A DNA stretch of 27,091 nucleotides from an uncultured Variovorax sp. (GTDB lineage Bacteria; Pseudomonadota; Gammaproteobacteria; Burkholderiales; Burkholderiaceae), in contig CAMLCW010000021.1 in the NCBI GenBank assembly GCA_946478645.1, positions 1-27,091 on the forward strand, written 5' to 3'. Both the position numbers and the translations under genes were made by a program. Below the pieces are notes generated by a model. The model was not told the DNA's origin, searched no databases, and saw only the letters and a list, made by a program, of their open reading frames with translations. Within the stretch, counting starts at the first letter, position 1. Each line of letters begins with the position of its first letter. Below, one piece after another: positions 7,442 through 14,667 of this stretch.

Positions 7442-8743
7442 ATGCACCTGAGCGATGAAGAAAAAGCCATGTACGACGGCCGCGACGGGCCGGCCGTGCA
7501 GAAGGCGATGGACCTGCTGGTGCGCTACGGTGAGGCGCTCGGTGCCGAAAGGCTGGTCGAGACACGCAACGTCTGCGCATCGATCACTTCCACTACGCCG
7601 TTCCAGCGCGACTTCGCGCTCGCCAAGGGCGGCGGCATGGATGCGGTGTTCTCCGAATTCAGCCTCGACAGCCAGGAGACCGTCGAGATCCCGAAGTTCA
7701 AGGTCTTCACGAGCCACCTGCAGCTGGGCTTCGATCCCGGCCAGCCCGAGCGCATGGGCGTGAGCGAGGAGATCGTGCAGTTCTACGAGCGCAGCGAGCG
7801 CCATGCGGCCGGCCTCGGCGCGCAGATCATGAACACCTGCACGCCCTACCAGGTCGGCAATATCCCGACGCGCGGCGAGCACTGCGCCTGGATGGAATCG
7901 TCGGCCGTGGTGTATTGCAACTCGGTGCTCGGCGCACGCACCAACACCGAAGGGCGCGAGAGCACCGGCGCGGCCATGCTCACCGGCCGTATTCCGTACT
8001 GGGGCTACCACCTCGACGAGAACCGCCACGCCACGCACGTGGTCGAGCTCGACGCGGGCATCGAGGTCGAGTCGGTGCAGGACTGGGGCCTGCTCGGCTA
8101 TTACATCGGCGAGCATGTGCAGGAGCGCGTGCCGGTGGTGCACAGCCGGCGCGGCATCGCGCGGGTGCCGAACCTGCCGCGGCTCAAGCACTTCGGCGCG
8201 GCGGCCTCTTCGTCGGGCGGCGTGGAGATGTACCACATCGTCGGCGTCACGCCCGAGGCGCTGACGCTCGAGCAGGCGCTCGGCGGGCGCAAGCCGCAGG
8301 CGGTGCTGCACTACGGCGAGGCCGAGCGCCGCGCCACCTACGAGAAGATCAACGCCACCGGCCGCGATGCCGACGTGCAGTACGTGATGCTCGGCTGCCC
8401 GCACTACACCATCGAGCAGATCTGGGAGGCCGCGCAGCTGATCGAGGGGCGCAAGGTGCATGACGGCTGCGAGCTCTGGATCTTCACGCCCCGCGCGATC
8501 AAGTCGCTGGCCGACCGCAACGGCTACACGAAGATCATCGAGGACGCGGGCGGCATCCTCATGACCGACAGCTGCTCGGCAATGAGCCGCGCCGTGCCCA
8601 AGGGCACGAAGACCGTCGCGCTCGACTCGGCCAAGCAGGCGCACTACCTGCCGGCGATCCTCGGCGTGCAGGCGTGGTTCGGCAGCACGGCGGAATGCAT
8701 CGATGCGGCGTGCACGGGGCGGTGGAACGGGGGCATGCAATGA
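7442..8743 (+). CDS. Aconitase X catalytic (large) subunit
   Basis: This 433-residue protein is the catalytic domain of aconitase X (AcnX). The known activities of the AcnX family are cis-3-hydroxy-L-proline dehydratase in bacteria and mevalonate-5-phosphate dehydratase in archaea, both using an iron-sulfur cluster. Cysteines in conserved-looking settings are C133 (MNTCTPYQVGN), C319 (MLGCPHYT) and C378 (TDSCSAMS), the likely cluster ligands. C45, C148 and C159 are further candidates. Start ATG 7442 has GGAG nine bases upstream. The swivel domain is encoded separately at 8874, so the enzyme is the split, two-subunit form. Between the two lies a repeat element. With the IlvD-like dehydratase and FAD oxidoreductase alongside, the substrate may be hydroxyproline or another hydroxy acid. 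Confidence 0.9.
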   Translation: MHLSDEEKAMYDGRDGPAVQKAMDLLVRYGEALGAERLVETRNVCASITSTTPFQRDFALAKGGGMDAVFSEFSLDSQETVEIPKFKVFTSHLQLGFDPGQPERMGVSEEIVQFYERSERHAAGLGAQIMNTCTPYQVGNIPTRGEHCAWMESSAVVYCNSVLGARTNTEGRESTGAAMLTGRIPYWGYHLDENRHATHVVELDAGIEVESVQDWGLLGYYIGEHVQERVPVVHSRRGIARVPNLPRLKHFGAAASSSGGVEMYHIVGVTPEALTLEQALGGRKPQAVLHYGEAERRATYEKINATGRDADVQYVMLGCPHYTIEQIWEAAQLIEGRKVHDGCELWIFTPRAIKSLADRNGYTKIIEDAGGILMTDSCSAMSRAVPKGTKTVALDSAKQAHYLPAILGVQAWFGSTAECIDAACTGRWNGGMQ

Positions 8744-8761
8744 GCGCAGCGCGTGGGTTGT

Positions 8762-8870
8762 CTTTCTCCCTCCCCCGCTGGGGGAGGGCAGGGGTGGGGG
8801 CCAGCGGCGCCTCCATTGGGCGCTCTGGCTGCCCCCATCCCAACCTTCCCCCGGTGGGGGAAGGAGCAAG
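8762..8870. repeat. REPIN-like pair of inverted palindromes
   Basis: Two related hairpins face each other. The left one has stem arms 8768-8776 and 8780-8788 (CCCTCCCCC/GGGGGAGGG, loop of three). The right one has arms 8844-8852 and 8856-8864 (CCTTCCCCC/GGGGGAAGG, loop of three). The left flank (ctttctccct..., ending ggggtggggg) matches the reverse complement of the right flank with a few changes, so the whole is an imperfect inverted repeat around a spacer of roughly 30 bases. This is the architecture of REP doublets (REPINs/BIMEs). From memory, similar sequences are scattered between genes in Burkholderiales. It interrupts the AcnX two-subunit unit, and its right end contributes the AAGGAG of the next gene. 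It has no coding capacity of its own. Confidence 0.8.
8780..8800 (+). other. G-quadruplex motif
   Basis: Within the left half of the repeat the coding strand reads five G, A, three G, CA, four G, T, five G. That is four G-runs separated by loops of one or two bases, satisfying the usual G3+N1-7 pattern. In the transcript it competes with the left hairpin for the same bases. Whether it folds in vivo is not known. Confidence 0.5.
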
Positions 8871-8873
8871 ACC

Positions 8874-9320
8874 ATGACGGACCACGAAACCATGTTGATC
8901 ATCCGCGGCCGCAAGGTCGTCGGCGGCGTGGCCGAAGGCGAGGCGCTGGTCACGCGCGACCGCATCTCGGGCTGGGGCGGCATCGATCCGCGCACCGGCA
9001 GCGTCGTCGAGACGCGGCACGAACTGCGCGGCCAGAGCTTCGCGGGCAAGGTGCTGGTGTTTCCCGGCGCCAAGGGTTCGTCGGGCTGGTCGGCCATGTT
9101 CCACATGACGCGGCTCATGAACGTCGCGCCCGCCGCCTTCCTGTTCAATGAGATGACCACCAAGATGGCGCTCGGCGCCGTGGTCACCCATGCGCCTGCG
9201 ATGACCGACTTCGAGCGCGATCCGCTCGAATGCATCGCCACCGGCGACTGGGTGCGCGTGGACGCCGACCGCGGCGTGATCGAGATCACCAAGAAGAACC
9301 CCTCCGGAGACCGCCCATGA
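8874..9320 (+). CDS. Aconitase X swivel (small) subunit
   Basis: This 148-residue protein is the AcnX swivel domain, the partner of the catalytic subunit encoded just upstream. The conserved substrate-binding loop is seen as VFPGAKGSSGWSA (62-74), with S69/S70 in the position of the serine that aconitases use for catalysis. The C-terminal part, with TDFERDPLECIATGDWVRVDADRG, is typical of the family. ATG 8874 is chosen because AAGGAG (8861-8866) stands seven bases upstream. ATG 8892 (MLIIRG) is a possible internal start. The ribosome-binding site belongs to the right arm of the REPIN-like repeat, so folding of that hairpin could limit translation of this subunit. Its stop overlaps the start of the IlvD-like gene (ATGA, 9317-9320). 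Confidence 0.9.
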   Translation: MTDHETMLIIRGRKVVGGVAEGEALVTRDRISGWGGIDPRTGSVVETRHELRGQSFAGKVLVFPGAKGSSGWSAMFHMTRLMNVAPAAFLFNEMTTKMALGAVVTHAPAMTDFERDPLECIATGDWVRVDADRGVIEITKKNPSGDRP

Positions 9321-11002
9321 CCCGCCCCCTGCGCAGCAACTTCCCCCGCGGCTCCTACCTCTGGTCGGTGCGCAATGCGCACTGGCGCGCGCTCGGCATC
9401 CCCGAGGAAGACTGCGAGAAGCCCAAGATCGCCATCGTCAACAGCTCGTCCGAGCTGGCCGCCTGCTTCAGCCACCTCGACCAGGTGGCCGCCGAGATCA
9501 AGGCCGCGATCCGCGCCGCGGGCGGCGTGCCGTTCGAGATCCGCACCGCCGCGCCGAGCGACTTCATCACCGGCGCCGGCGCGCGCGGCGCCTACATGCT
9601 CGGCGCGCGCGACCTCGTCACCAACGACATCGAAGTGGCGGTCGAGGGCGCGCAGCTCGACGGCATGGTCTGCCTCACCTCGTGCGACAAGACCGTGCCG
9701 GGCCAGCTCATGGCGGCGGCGCGGCTCAACATCCCGACCCTGCTCGTGCCCTGCGGCTACCAGCCGAGCGGCGAGTACCGCGGCCGGCACATGGACATCG
9801 AGGAGGTGTTCATCGGCGCGATGCACGCGGTCACGGGCAACTTGCCGGTCGAGGAACTCGTGGGCATGAGCCGCGAGGCGATCCGCGGGCCCGGCGTGTG
9901 CTCGGGCCTGGGCACGGCCAACTCGATGCACATCGTCTGCGAGGCGCTCGGCATGGCACTGCCCGGCAGCGCACCCGTGGCCGCGCTCAGCGACAAGATG
10001 ATGGCCGACGTGCGCGCCGCCGGCGCACGCATCGTGCAGATGGTGTGGGACGACCTGAAGCCGCGCGACATCCTCTCGCCCGGCGCGTTCGCCAATGCCG
10101 TGCGCGCGGTGCTCGCCATCGGCGCTTCGCTCAACACGGCCAAGCACTTGCAGGCCGTGGCGACCGAGGGCGAATGCGGCGTCGACGTGTACGGCCTGTT
10201 CGAAAGCCTCGGCCCCGTCACGCCGGTGCTCGCGGGCGTGCGGCCGATCGGCGAGCACAGCATCGAGACCTTCGAGGCCGCGGGCGGCTGCCGCGCGCTC
10301 ATGAAGCAGCTCGCGCCGCTGCTCGACACCGGCGCGCGCACCGTGACGGGCGCGACCGTGGCCGAGAACCTGCGCGATGCCGCCGTCGCCGATGCCGAGG
10401 TGATCCGTCCGATCGAGCGCCCCGTGGCGCCGCTGCCCGCCATCGTGCTGCTGCGCGGCAATCTTGCGCCCGAGTCGGGCCTGGTCAAGGCCGGCATCGC
10501 CGAGCGCAAGGTGCGCCGCTTCACCGGCCCGGCAGTGTGCTTCTGGACGTCCGATGCGGCCATCGCGGCGCTCAAGAAGGGCGAGATCGTGCCGGGCCAG
10601 GTGGTCGTGATGCGCGGTGCCGGTGCCTGCGGCGGCCCGGCCATGGGCGGCGGTGCCTCGCGCGTGGTGTTCGCGGTCGACGGCGCGGGCCTGGGCGACC
10701 AGGTCGCGATCCTCACCGACGGCCATCTCTCGGGCCTGGTCTGCAAGGGCCTCGTGGTGGCCGAGGTCTCGCCCGAGGCGGCGCTCGGCGGGCCGCTCGG
10801 CCTGGTGCGCGACGGCGACCGGATCACCATCGACCTCGATGCGTGCCGCCTCGACGTCGACCTGAGCGACGCCGAGCTGCAGGCGCGCCGTGCCGACTGG
10901 CAGGCCCCGCCGCCGATGCACGACACCGGCTGGCTGCAGCAGTACCGGCGCAACGTGAGCCCGCTCTCGAAGGGCGCGGTGCTCGTGCGCACCGAGCAGT
11001 AG
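9317..11002 (+). CDS. IlvD/Edd-family dehydratase
   Basis: This 561-residue protein belongs to the dihydroxy-acid/6-phosphogluconate dehydratase family, iron-sulfur enzymes that remove water from dihydroxy acids or sugar acids to give 2-keto acids. The three cluster cysteines expected for the family are C50 (ELAACFSHL), C123 (TSCDKT) and C195 (GPGVCSGLGTANSM). K125 in the CDK motif corresponds to the metal-binding carbamylated lysine. The C-terminal TDGHLSG replaces the usual TDGRFSG. Several core motifs differ from branched-chain IlvD, for example SDFITG where SDG-type motifs are usual, so this is probably a catabolic paralogue. GGAGA lies seven bases before ATG 9317, and the start overlaps the AcnX small-subunit stop, so the two should be co-translated. 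The substrate is unknown. Confidence 0.9.
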   Translation: MTRPLRSNFPRGSYLWSVRNAHWRALGIPEEDCEKPKIAIVNSSSELAACFSHLDQVAAEIKAAIRAAGGVPFEIRTAAPSDFITGAGARGAYMLGARDLVTNDIEVAVEGAQLDGMVCLTSCDKTVPGQLMAAARLNIPTLLVPCGYQPSGEYRGRHMDIEEVFIGAMHAVTGNLPVEELVGMSREAIRGPGVCSGLGTANSMHIVCEALGMALPGSAPVAALSDKMMADVRAAGARIVQMVWDDLKPRDILSPGAFANAVRAVLAIGASLNTAKHLQAVATEGECGVDVYGLFESLGPVTPVLAGVRPIGEHSIETFEAAGGCRALMKQLAPLLDTGARTVTGATVAENLRDAAVADAEVIRPIERPVAPLPAIVLLRGNLAPESGLVKAGIAERKVRRFTGPAVCFWTSDAAIAALKKGEIVPGQVVVMRGAGACGGPAMGGGASRVVFAVDGAGLGDQVAILTDGHLSGLVCKGLVVAEVSPEAALGGPLGLVRDGDRITIDLDACRLDVDLSDAELQARRADWQAPPPMHDTGWLQQYRRNVSPLSKGAVLVRTEQ

Positions 11003-11031
11003 GTTTTTCTCGCACGGCTTTCGCAACCGGC

Positions 11032-11047
11032 GCGGACCCAGGTCCGC
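11032..11047. other. Short perfect hairpin before the porin gene
   Basis: GCGGACC at 11032-11038 pairs with GGTCCGC at 11041-11047 around a two-base centre. It lies 30 bases after the dehydratase stop in the 117-base gap before the porin. No T-run follows, so an intrinsic terminator is unlikely. It could be an mRNA processing or stability element, or chance. The rest of the gap shows only the porin ribosome-binding site. Confidence 0.3.
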
Positions 11048-11119
11048 CCCCGGTGGCGCAGCCCTGCGCGCATCCGAGTAGTTGTTCAACCCAAAGAAGA
11101 AGCAGGAGACAAGGCAACC

Positions 11120-12244
11120 ATGAAAAGACTATGGATGTGTTCGGCGCTGGGGCTGGCGGGCGCTGCGGTGCACGCGCAGTCGAGCGTCACCGTGTTCGGC
11201 GTGATGGACCTCGGCGTGCAGCACACGCGCAGCGGCGGCGGGGGCTCGGTCACCGCGCTGTCGAACGGCGGGCTCTCGACCAGCCGCATCGGCTTTCGCG
11301 GCACCGAAGACCTGGGCGGCGGCCTGCGCGCTGGCTTCTGGCTCGAGGCCAGCCTCAACCCCGACACGGGCGGCGGCCGCGCCAGCAACACCAACAACCA
11401 GGCGAGCGGTGCGGGCACCGCCGGGCCGATCGCGTTCGACCGCATGTCCTTCGTGAGCCTTTCGCACCGGCGCTTCGGCGAAGTGCGGCTCGGCCGCGAC
11501 TTCATTCCCACGCACTACAACAGCATCTACTTCGATCCCTTCAATGCCAACGGCGTGGCGCGCGCGGGCAACCTCACGTTCGCGGGGGCCGGCACCGGGC
11601 CGCTGCCCACGAGCATCACGGGCAGCAACACCGTGAGCTACTGGCTGCCTGCGGGGCTCGGCGGCGTCTACGGCATGGCGATGATCGGCACCGGCGAGAA
11701 CGACTCGAGGGCGCCGAACCGCGACGACGGCAACTTCGCCGGTGCACGCATCGGCTTCGCCTCGGGCGCCTTCGACATCGCCGCCGCCGTGACGCGCACG
11801 CACTTCGACGCCACCGCGGCCATCGGCAATTACACGCACGCCAACATCGGCGCGAGCTGGGATGCGGGCTTCGCGAAGTTCTTCGCGCTCTACAACCGCG
11901 TGACGGTGAAGCTCGCGGGCGGCACCGTGCGCAAGGGCACCACCGAGATCGGCGCGCACATCCCGGCCTTCGAGGTCGGCCGCATCCGCCTGAGCTACGC
12001 CCACCTCGACGACCGCAGCGACGACAGCCTGCGCAACGCCAACGGCATGCCGCGCAGCCGCGACGATGCGCGGCAGTTCGGCATCGGCTACGTGCACAAC
12101 CTCTCCAAGCGCACCGCGCTCTACGGCACCTATGCACGGCTCATGAACAGCGGCCAGGCGCGCTACGTCGTCAGCGGCGGCGTGGCACCGGCGGGCGGGC
12201 AGCGCTCGTCGGGCTGGGAGTTCGGCGTGCGGCACCTGTTCTGA
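11120..12244 (+). CDS. Outer-membrane porin (Gram-negative porin family)
   Basis: This 374-residue protein is a general or substrate-selective porin of the Burkholderiales type. A 19-residue signal peptide, MKRLWMCSALGLAGAAVHA, precedes the classic mature start QSSVTVFGVMDLGVQH. The typical first-barrel pattern follows: LSTSRIGFRGTEDLGGGLRAGF, then FVSLSHRRFGEVRLGRDF. The chain ends GWEFGVRHLF with the terminal phenylalanine needed for barrel insertion. AGGAGA lies upstream of ATG 11120. Lying between the dehydratase and a Bug protein in the same direction, it probably carries the pathway substrate through the outer membrane to the periplasmic binding proteins. Substrate preference cannot be read from sequence. 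Confidence 0.93.
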   Translation: MKRLWMCSALGLAGAAVHAQSSVTVFGVMDLGVQHTRSGGGGSVTALSNGGLSTSRIGFRGTEDLGGGLRAGFWLEASLNPDTGGGRASNTNNQASGAGTAGPIAFDRMSFVSLSHRRFGEVRLGRDFIPTHYNSIYFDPFNANGVARAGNLTFAGAGTGPLPTSITGSNTVSYWLPAGLGGVYGMAMIGTGENDSRAPNRDDGNFAGARIGFASGAFDIAAAVTRTHFDATAAIGNYTHANIGASWDAGFAKFFALYNRVTVKLAGGTVRKGTTEIGAHIPAFEVGRIRLSYAHLDDRSDDSLRNANGMPRSRDDARQFGIGYVHNLSKRTALYGTYARLMNSGQARYVVSGGVAPAGGQRSSGWEFGVRHLF

Positions 12245-12257
12245 AAGGAGCGACCCC

Positions 12258-13223
12258 ATGCAACGCAGACACCTCAATCTCGCCGCGCTCGCCGCGGCCG
12301 TGCTGCCCGCCACAGCGGCATGGAGCGCCGGCGGCGGCTTTCCCGACAAGCCGCTGCGGCTGATCGTCGGCTTCGCGCCTGGCGGCGGCGCCGACGTGCT
12401 CACGCGCATCATTGCGGAAGGGCTCTCGAAGCAGCTCGGCCAGCAGGTGATCGTGGAGAACCGCCCCGGCGCCGACGGCGTGCTCGCGGCGCAGGCCACG
12501 TCGTCAGCGAAACCCGACGGCTACACGCTGCTGATGGGCACCAACACCGCGATGGTCGCCGCGCCCACGCTGCGGCCGACCCGGCCCTACGACCCGTTCA
12601 AGGCCTTCACGCCGATCAGCTCGGCAGGGCAGTTCTCGATGTTCCTGGTGGTGCCGGCCAGCCTGCCCGCGAAGAGCGTGAACGAACTGCTCGCGCTGGT
12701 GGCGGCCAGGCCCGGCGCCTACAACTCGGCATCGAGCAACAGTGCCTCGGAACTTGCGATGCTGCAGCTGCTGGGCGAGCGCAAGGTGGTCAACGCGCGC
12801 TACAAGGGCGACATGCAGGCCATGACCGACCTGCTCGGCGGCCAGATCCACATGATGTTCACCACCGGCACGCTCGCGCCGGGCTTCGTGAAGGAGGGGC
12901 GCATTCGCGCGCTGGTCACGCTGCTGCCGCAGCGCAGCGGCCTGCTGCCCGACGTGCCCACGGGCGCCGAGCTCGGGCTCGGCAAGCTCACCATCACGCC
13001 GTGGGCCGGTTTCTTCGGCCCGCCCGGGCTGCCGCAGGCCATCACCGAGCGGCTGTCGCAGGAGCTGCAGAACACGCTGAAGCGGCCCGAGGTGCATGCG
13101 CAGCTGGTGCAGCAGGGCTTCGAAGGCTATGGCATGGGCCCCGCGAAGTTCACCGAGTTCTTCCGCACGCAGTACGAGGCCTTCGGCGCGACCGTGCGCG
13201 AGCACAACGTGAAGTTCGAGTAG
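12258..13223 (+). CDS. Bug/TctC-type periplasmic binding protein (3)
   Basis: This 321-residue Bug-family binding protein ends the rightward cluster, 13 bases after the porin stop, with AAAGGAG before ATG 12258. The signal peptide is MQRRHLNLAALAAAVLPATA, ending near AWSA. Family landmarks are LRLIVGFAPGGGADVLTR, VENRPGADG, KPDGYTLL and a late GFFGPPGLP. It is clearly more distant from the other two Bug proteins of this window than they are from each other: where they have FGTGTSSHIYG or FGAGTSSHIYG, it has SASSNSASELAM. It may therefore bind a different ligand, for example the substrate versus a breakdown product. It converges with the aldo/keto reductase gene, with 12 bases between stops and no clear terminator. 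Confidence 0.93.
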   Translation: MQRRHLNLAALAAAVLPATAAWSAGGGFPDKPLRLIVGFAPGGGADVLTRIIAEGLSKQLGQQVIVENRPGADGVLAAQATSSAKPDGYTLLMGTNTAMVAAPTLRPTRPYDPFKAFTPISSAGQFSMFLVVPASLPAKSVNELLALVAARPGAYNSASSNSASELAMLQLLGERKVVNARYKGDMQAMTDLLGGQIHMMFTTGTLAPGFVKEGRIRALVTLLPQRSGLLPDVPTGAELGLGKLTITPWAGFFGPPGLPQAITERLSQELQNTLKRPEVHAQLVQQGFEGYGMGPAKFTEFFRTQYEAFGATVREHNVKFE

Positions 13224-13235
13224 TCCGGCGCGGCT

Positions 13236-14195
13236 TCAGCGCTCGATGCCGGGCGCGTGCCTGCGCCAGAACGCGGCATCGGGAATGGCCCCCGCGCCCG
13301 CGGCGGCGTTGTCCGCCATGTGCGCGGGGCGGCCGGTGCCGGGAATGGCGCAGGTCACGGCCGGATGGCTCAGCACGAACTTCAGCAGCACCTGCGCCCA
13401 GCTCGTGCAGCCGATCTCGCCCGCCCATGCAGGCAGCGGCCGGCCCTGCAGCCGCCGCAGCAGCCCGCCGCCGCCGAACGGCATGTTGACGATCACCGCC
13501 ACGCCGAGGTCGGCCGCAAGCGGCAGCAGCCGGTGCTCGGCGTCGCGTGCGTCGAGCGAGTAGTTGATCTGCAGGAAGTCGAGCTGTTTCTCGGCGCGCA
13601 GCACGGCCTCGACCTCGCCGTAGGCCGAGGCCGTGTAGTGGGTGATGCCGATGTAGCGCACGCGGCCCTGCTTCTTCCAGCCGCGCAAGGTGGCGAGATG
13701 GGTTTTCCAGTCGACGAGGTTGTGGACCTGCATCAGGTCGATGCGCTGGGTGCGCAGGCGTGCAAAAGACTGCTCCATCTGCGCGATGCCGGCCTTGCGG
13801 CCCGTGGTCCAGACCTTGGTGGCGAGAAAGGCCCGCTCGCGCTGCTTCGCGGCGGCAAGCAGTTCGCCCGTGGTTTCCTCCGAGCGGCCGTACATCGGCG
13901 AGCTGTCGATCACCGTGCCGCCGGCCGCGAACAGCGCGTCGAGTACGCCCGGCAGGCGCTGGTATTCGTCGCTGCCCGGCTGGCGATCGAAGCCGATCCA
14001 GGTGCCGCAGCCGATCACCGGCAGCGCCTCGCGGGTGGAGGGAATGGGGCGGGTGTTCATCTTGCTTGCGGATGGTGGCGGCGCTGCGGCCTTCGCCACG
14101 GCGGCGGCGCCCAGCGGCAGTGCGGCGGCCAGCCGCAGGAACGCTGCGCGCGTCAGGCATGTGTCGGGCCAATGCGAAGGGAGCGGTGTTTCCAT
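13236..14195 (-). CDS. Aldo/keto reductase with export-type N-terminus
   Basis: This 319-residue protein is an aldo/keto reductase, a TIM-barrel NAD(P)H-dependent carbonyl reductase. The catalytic tetrad is complete: D97 and Y102 (IDSSPMYGRSE), K127 (FLATKVW) and H158 (LMQVHNL). The cofactor end is CAIPGTGRPAHMADN. Before the barrel, LTRAAFLRLAAALPLGAAAVAKAAA resembles a Tat signal, but with TR rather than a twin arginine, ending in an AxA-like cleavage site. The protein may therefore be exported, or the true start may be ATG 14060 (MNTRPIPS), giving a cytoplasmic enzyme. The ribosome-binding site is weak at both. It is downstream of, and separated by 82 bases from, the response-regulator gene on the same strand. 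Its substrate is unknown. Confidence 0.88.
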   Translation of the reverse strand: METPLPSHWPDTCLTRAAFLRLAAALPLGAAAVAKAAAPPPSASKMNTRPIPSTREALPVIGCGTWIGFDRQPGSDEYQRLPGVLDALFAAGGTVIDSSPMYGRSEETTGELLAAAKQRERAFLATKVWTTGRKAGIAQMEQSFARLRTQRIDLMQVHNLVDWKTHLATLRGWKKQGRVRYIGITHYTASAYGEVEAVLRAEKQLDFLQINYSLDARDAEHRLLPLAADLGVAVIVNMPFGGGGLLRRLQGRPLPAWAGEIGCTSWAQVLLKFVLSHPAVTCAIPGTGRPAHMADNAAAGAGAIPDAAFWRRHAPGIER

Positions 14196-14245
14196 GCGTC
14201 GGGGCAAAAAGCCGCAACCACGATAGCACCGGGTGCGCCCCGGCG

Positions 14246-14267
14246 CGCAGCGGGTTTTCGCGCTGCG
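14246..14267 (-). terminator. Possible weak hairpin after the response regulator
   Basis: CGCAGCG (14246-14252) pairs with CGCTGCG (14261-14267) around an eight-base loop, 11 bases beyond the response-regulator stop. No good T-run follows in the direction of transcription, so it is at best a weak or factor-assisted terminator. Confidence 0.25.
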
Positions 14268-14277
14268 GCCTTTCGGG

Positions 14278-14667
14278 CTATGCCGCGCCCGGCGCACGCA
14301 GTGCTCTTTGCGTTTCCAGGCAGAAGTCGAACAGCTCGGCCATCTGCGTCGACTTGTCGAAGAAGGCATCGGCGCCCTCGGCCGATGCGCGGTCGCGCAC
14401 CGGCTCGCGCACGTAGCCGGACATCAGCACCACCTTTTGGCGCGGTGTTCGCGTTGCGCAATGGCGCAGGATCGCGAAGCCGTGGCCCTGCGCCAGAAAC
14501 AGGTCGACGAGCGCGAGGTCCCATCCGCCCGGGTTCGCATCGAGCCAGTCGATCGCCTCCTTCTGCGTGATGGCCGTGCAGACGATCTCGACCCCGAGCA
14601 TCGGGCGCAGGAACTGCGCCATCTGCTCGCGAAGTGTCGGGTTGTCCTCGGCCAGGAAGACCCTCAT
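14278..14667 (-). CDS. Stand-alone receiver-domain response regulator
   Basis: This 129-residue protein is a single CheY-like receiver domain with no output domain. The acidic pocket is E7/D8 (FLAEDNP), the phospho-acceptor D55 (LALVDLFL), the switch residue S83 (LMSGYV) and the conserved lysine K105 (FFDKS). It must act by protein contact or as a phosphate sink. ATG 14667 overlaps the stop of the upstream peptidase gene (ATGA, 14664-14667), so translational coupling is likely. No histidine kinase is in the window, so its partner is encoded elsewhere. The link to a peptidase in one operon is unusual and suggests joint regulation rather than a direct mechanism. Confidence 0.9.
   Translation of the reverse strand: MRVFLAEDNPTLREQMAQFLRPMLGVEIVCTAITQKEAIDWLDANPGGWDLALVDLFLAQGHGFAILRHCATRTPRQKVVLMSGYVREPVRDRASAEGADAFFDKSTQMAELFDFCLETQRALRAPGAA

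Noticed and set aside
8762..8870. Repeat between the AcnX genes as an intrinsic terminator or CRISPR
   Set aside because: No T-run follows either hairpin, the downstream gene is the obligate partner subunit, and there are only two inverted palindromes rather than evenly spaced direct repeats.
7391..11089. Very long open frame (1232 codons) on the minus strand opposite AcnX and the dehydratase
   Set aside because: It is antisense to clearly recognised genes, its translation is rich in His/Arg/Ala low-complexity sequence, and the absence of stops follows from the high GC at third codon positions.
9682..12363. 893-codon plus-strand frame across the dehydratase, porin and Bug genes
   Set aside because: It is a shifted frame of three real genes, with Arg/Ala-rich translation and no family motifs.
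13224..13235. Terminator between the convergent third Bug and aldo/keto reductase genes
   Set aside because: The 12-base gap and its flanks show no convincing stem followed by a T-run.
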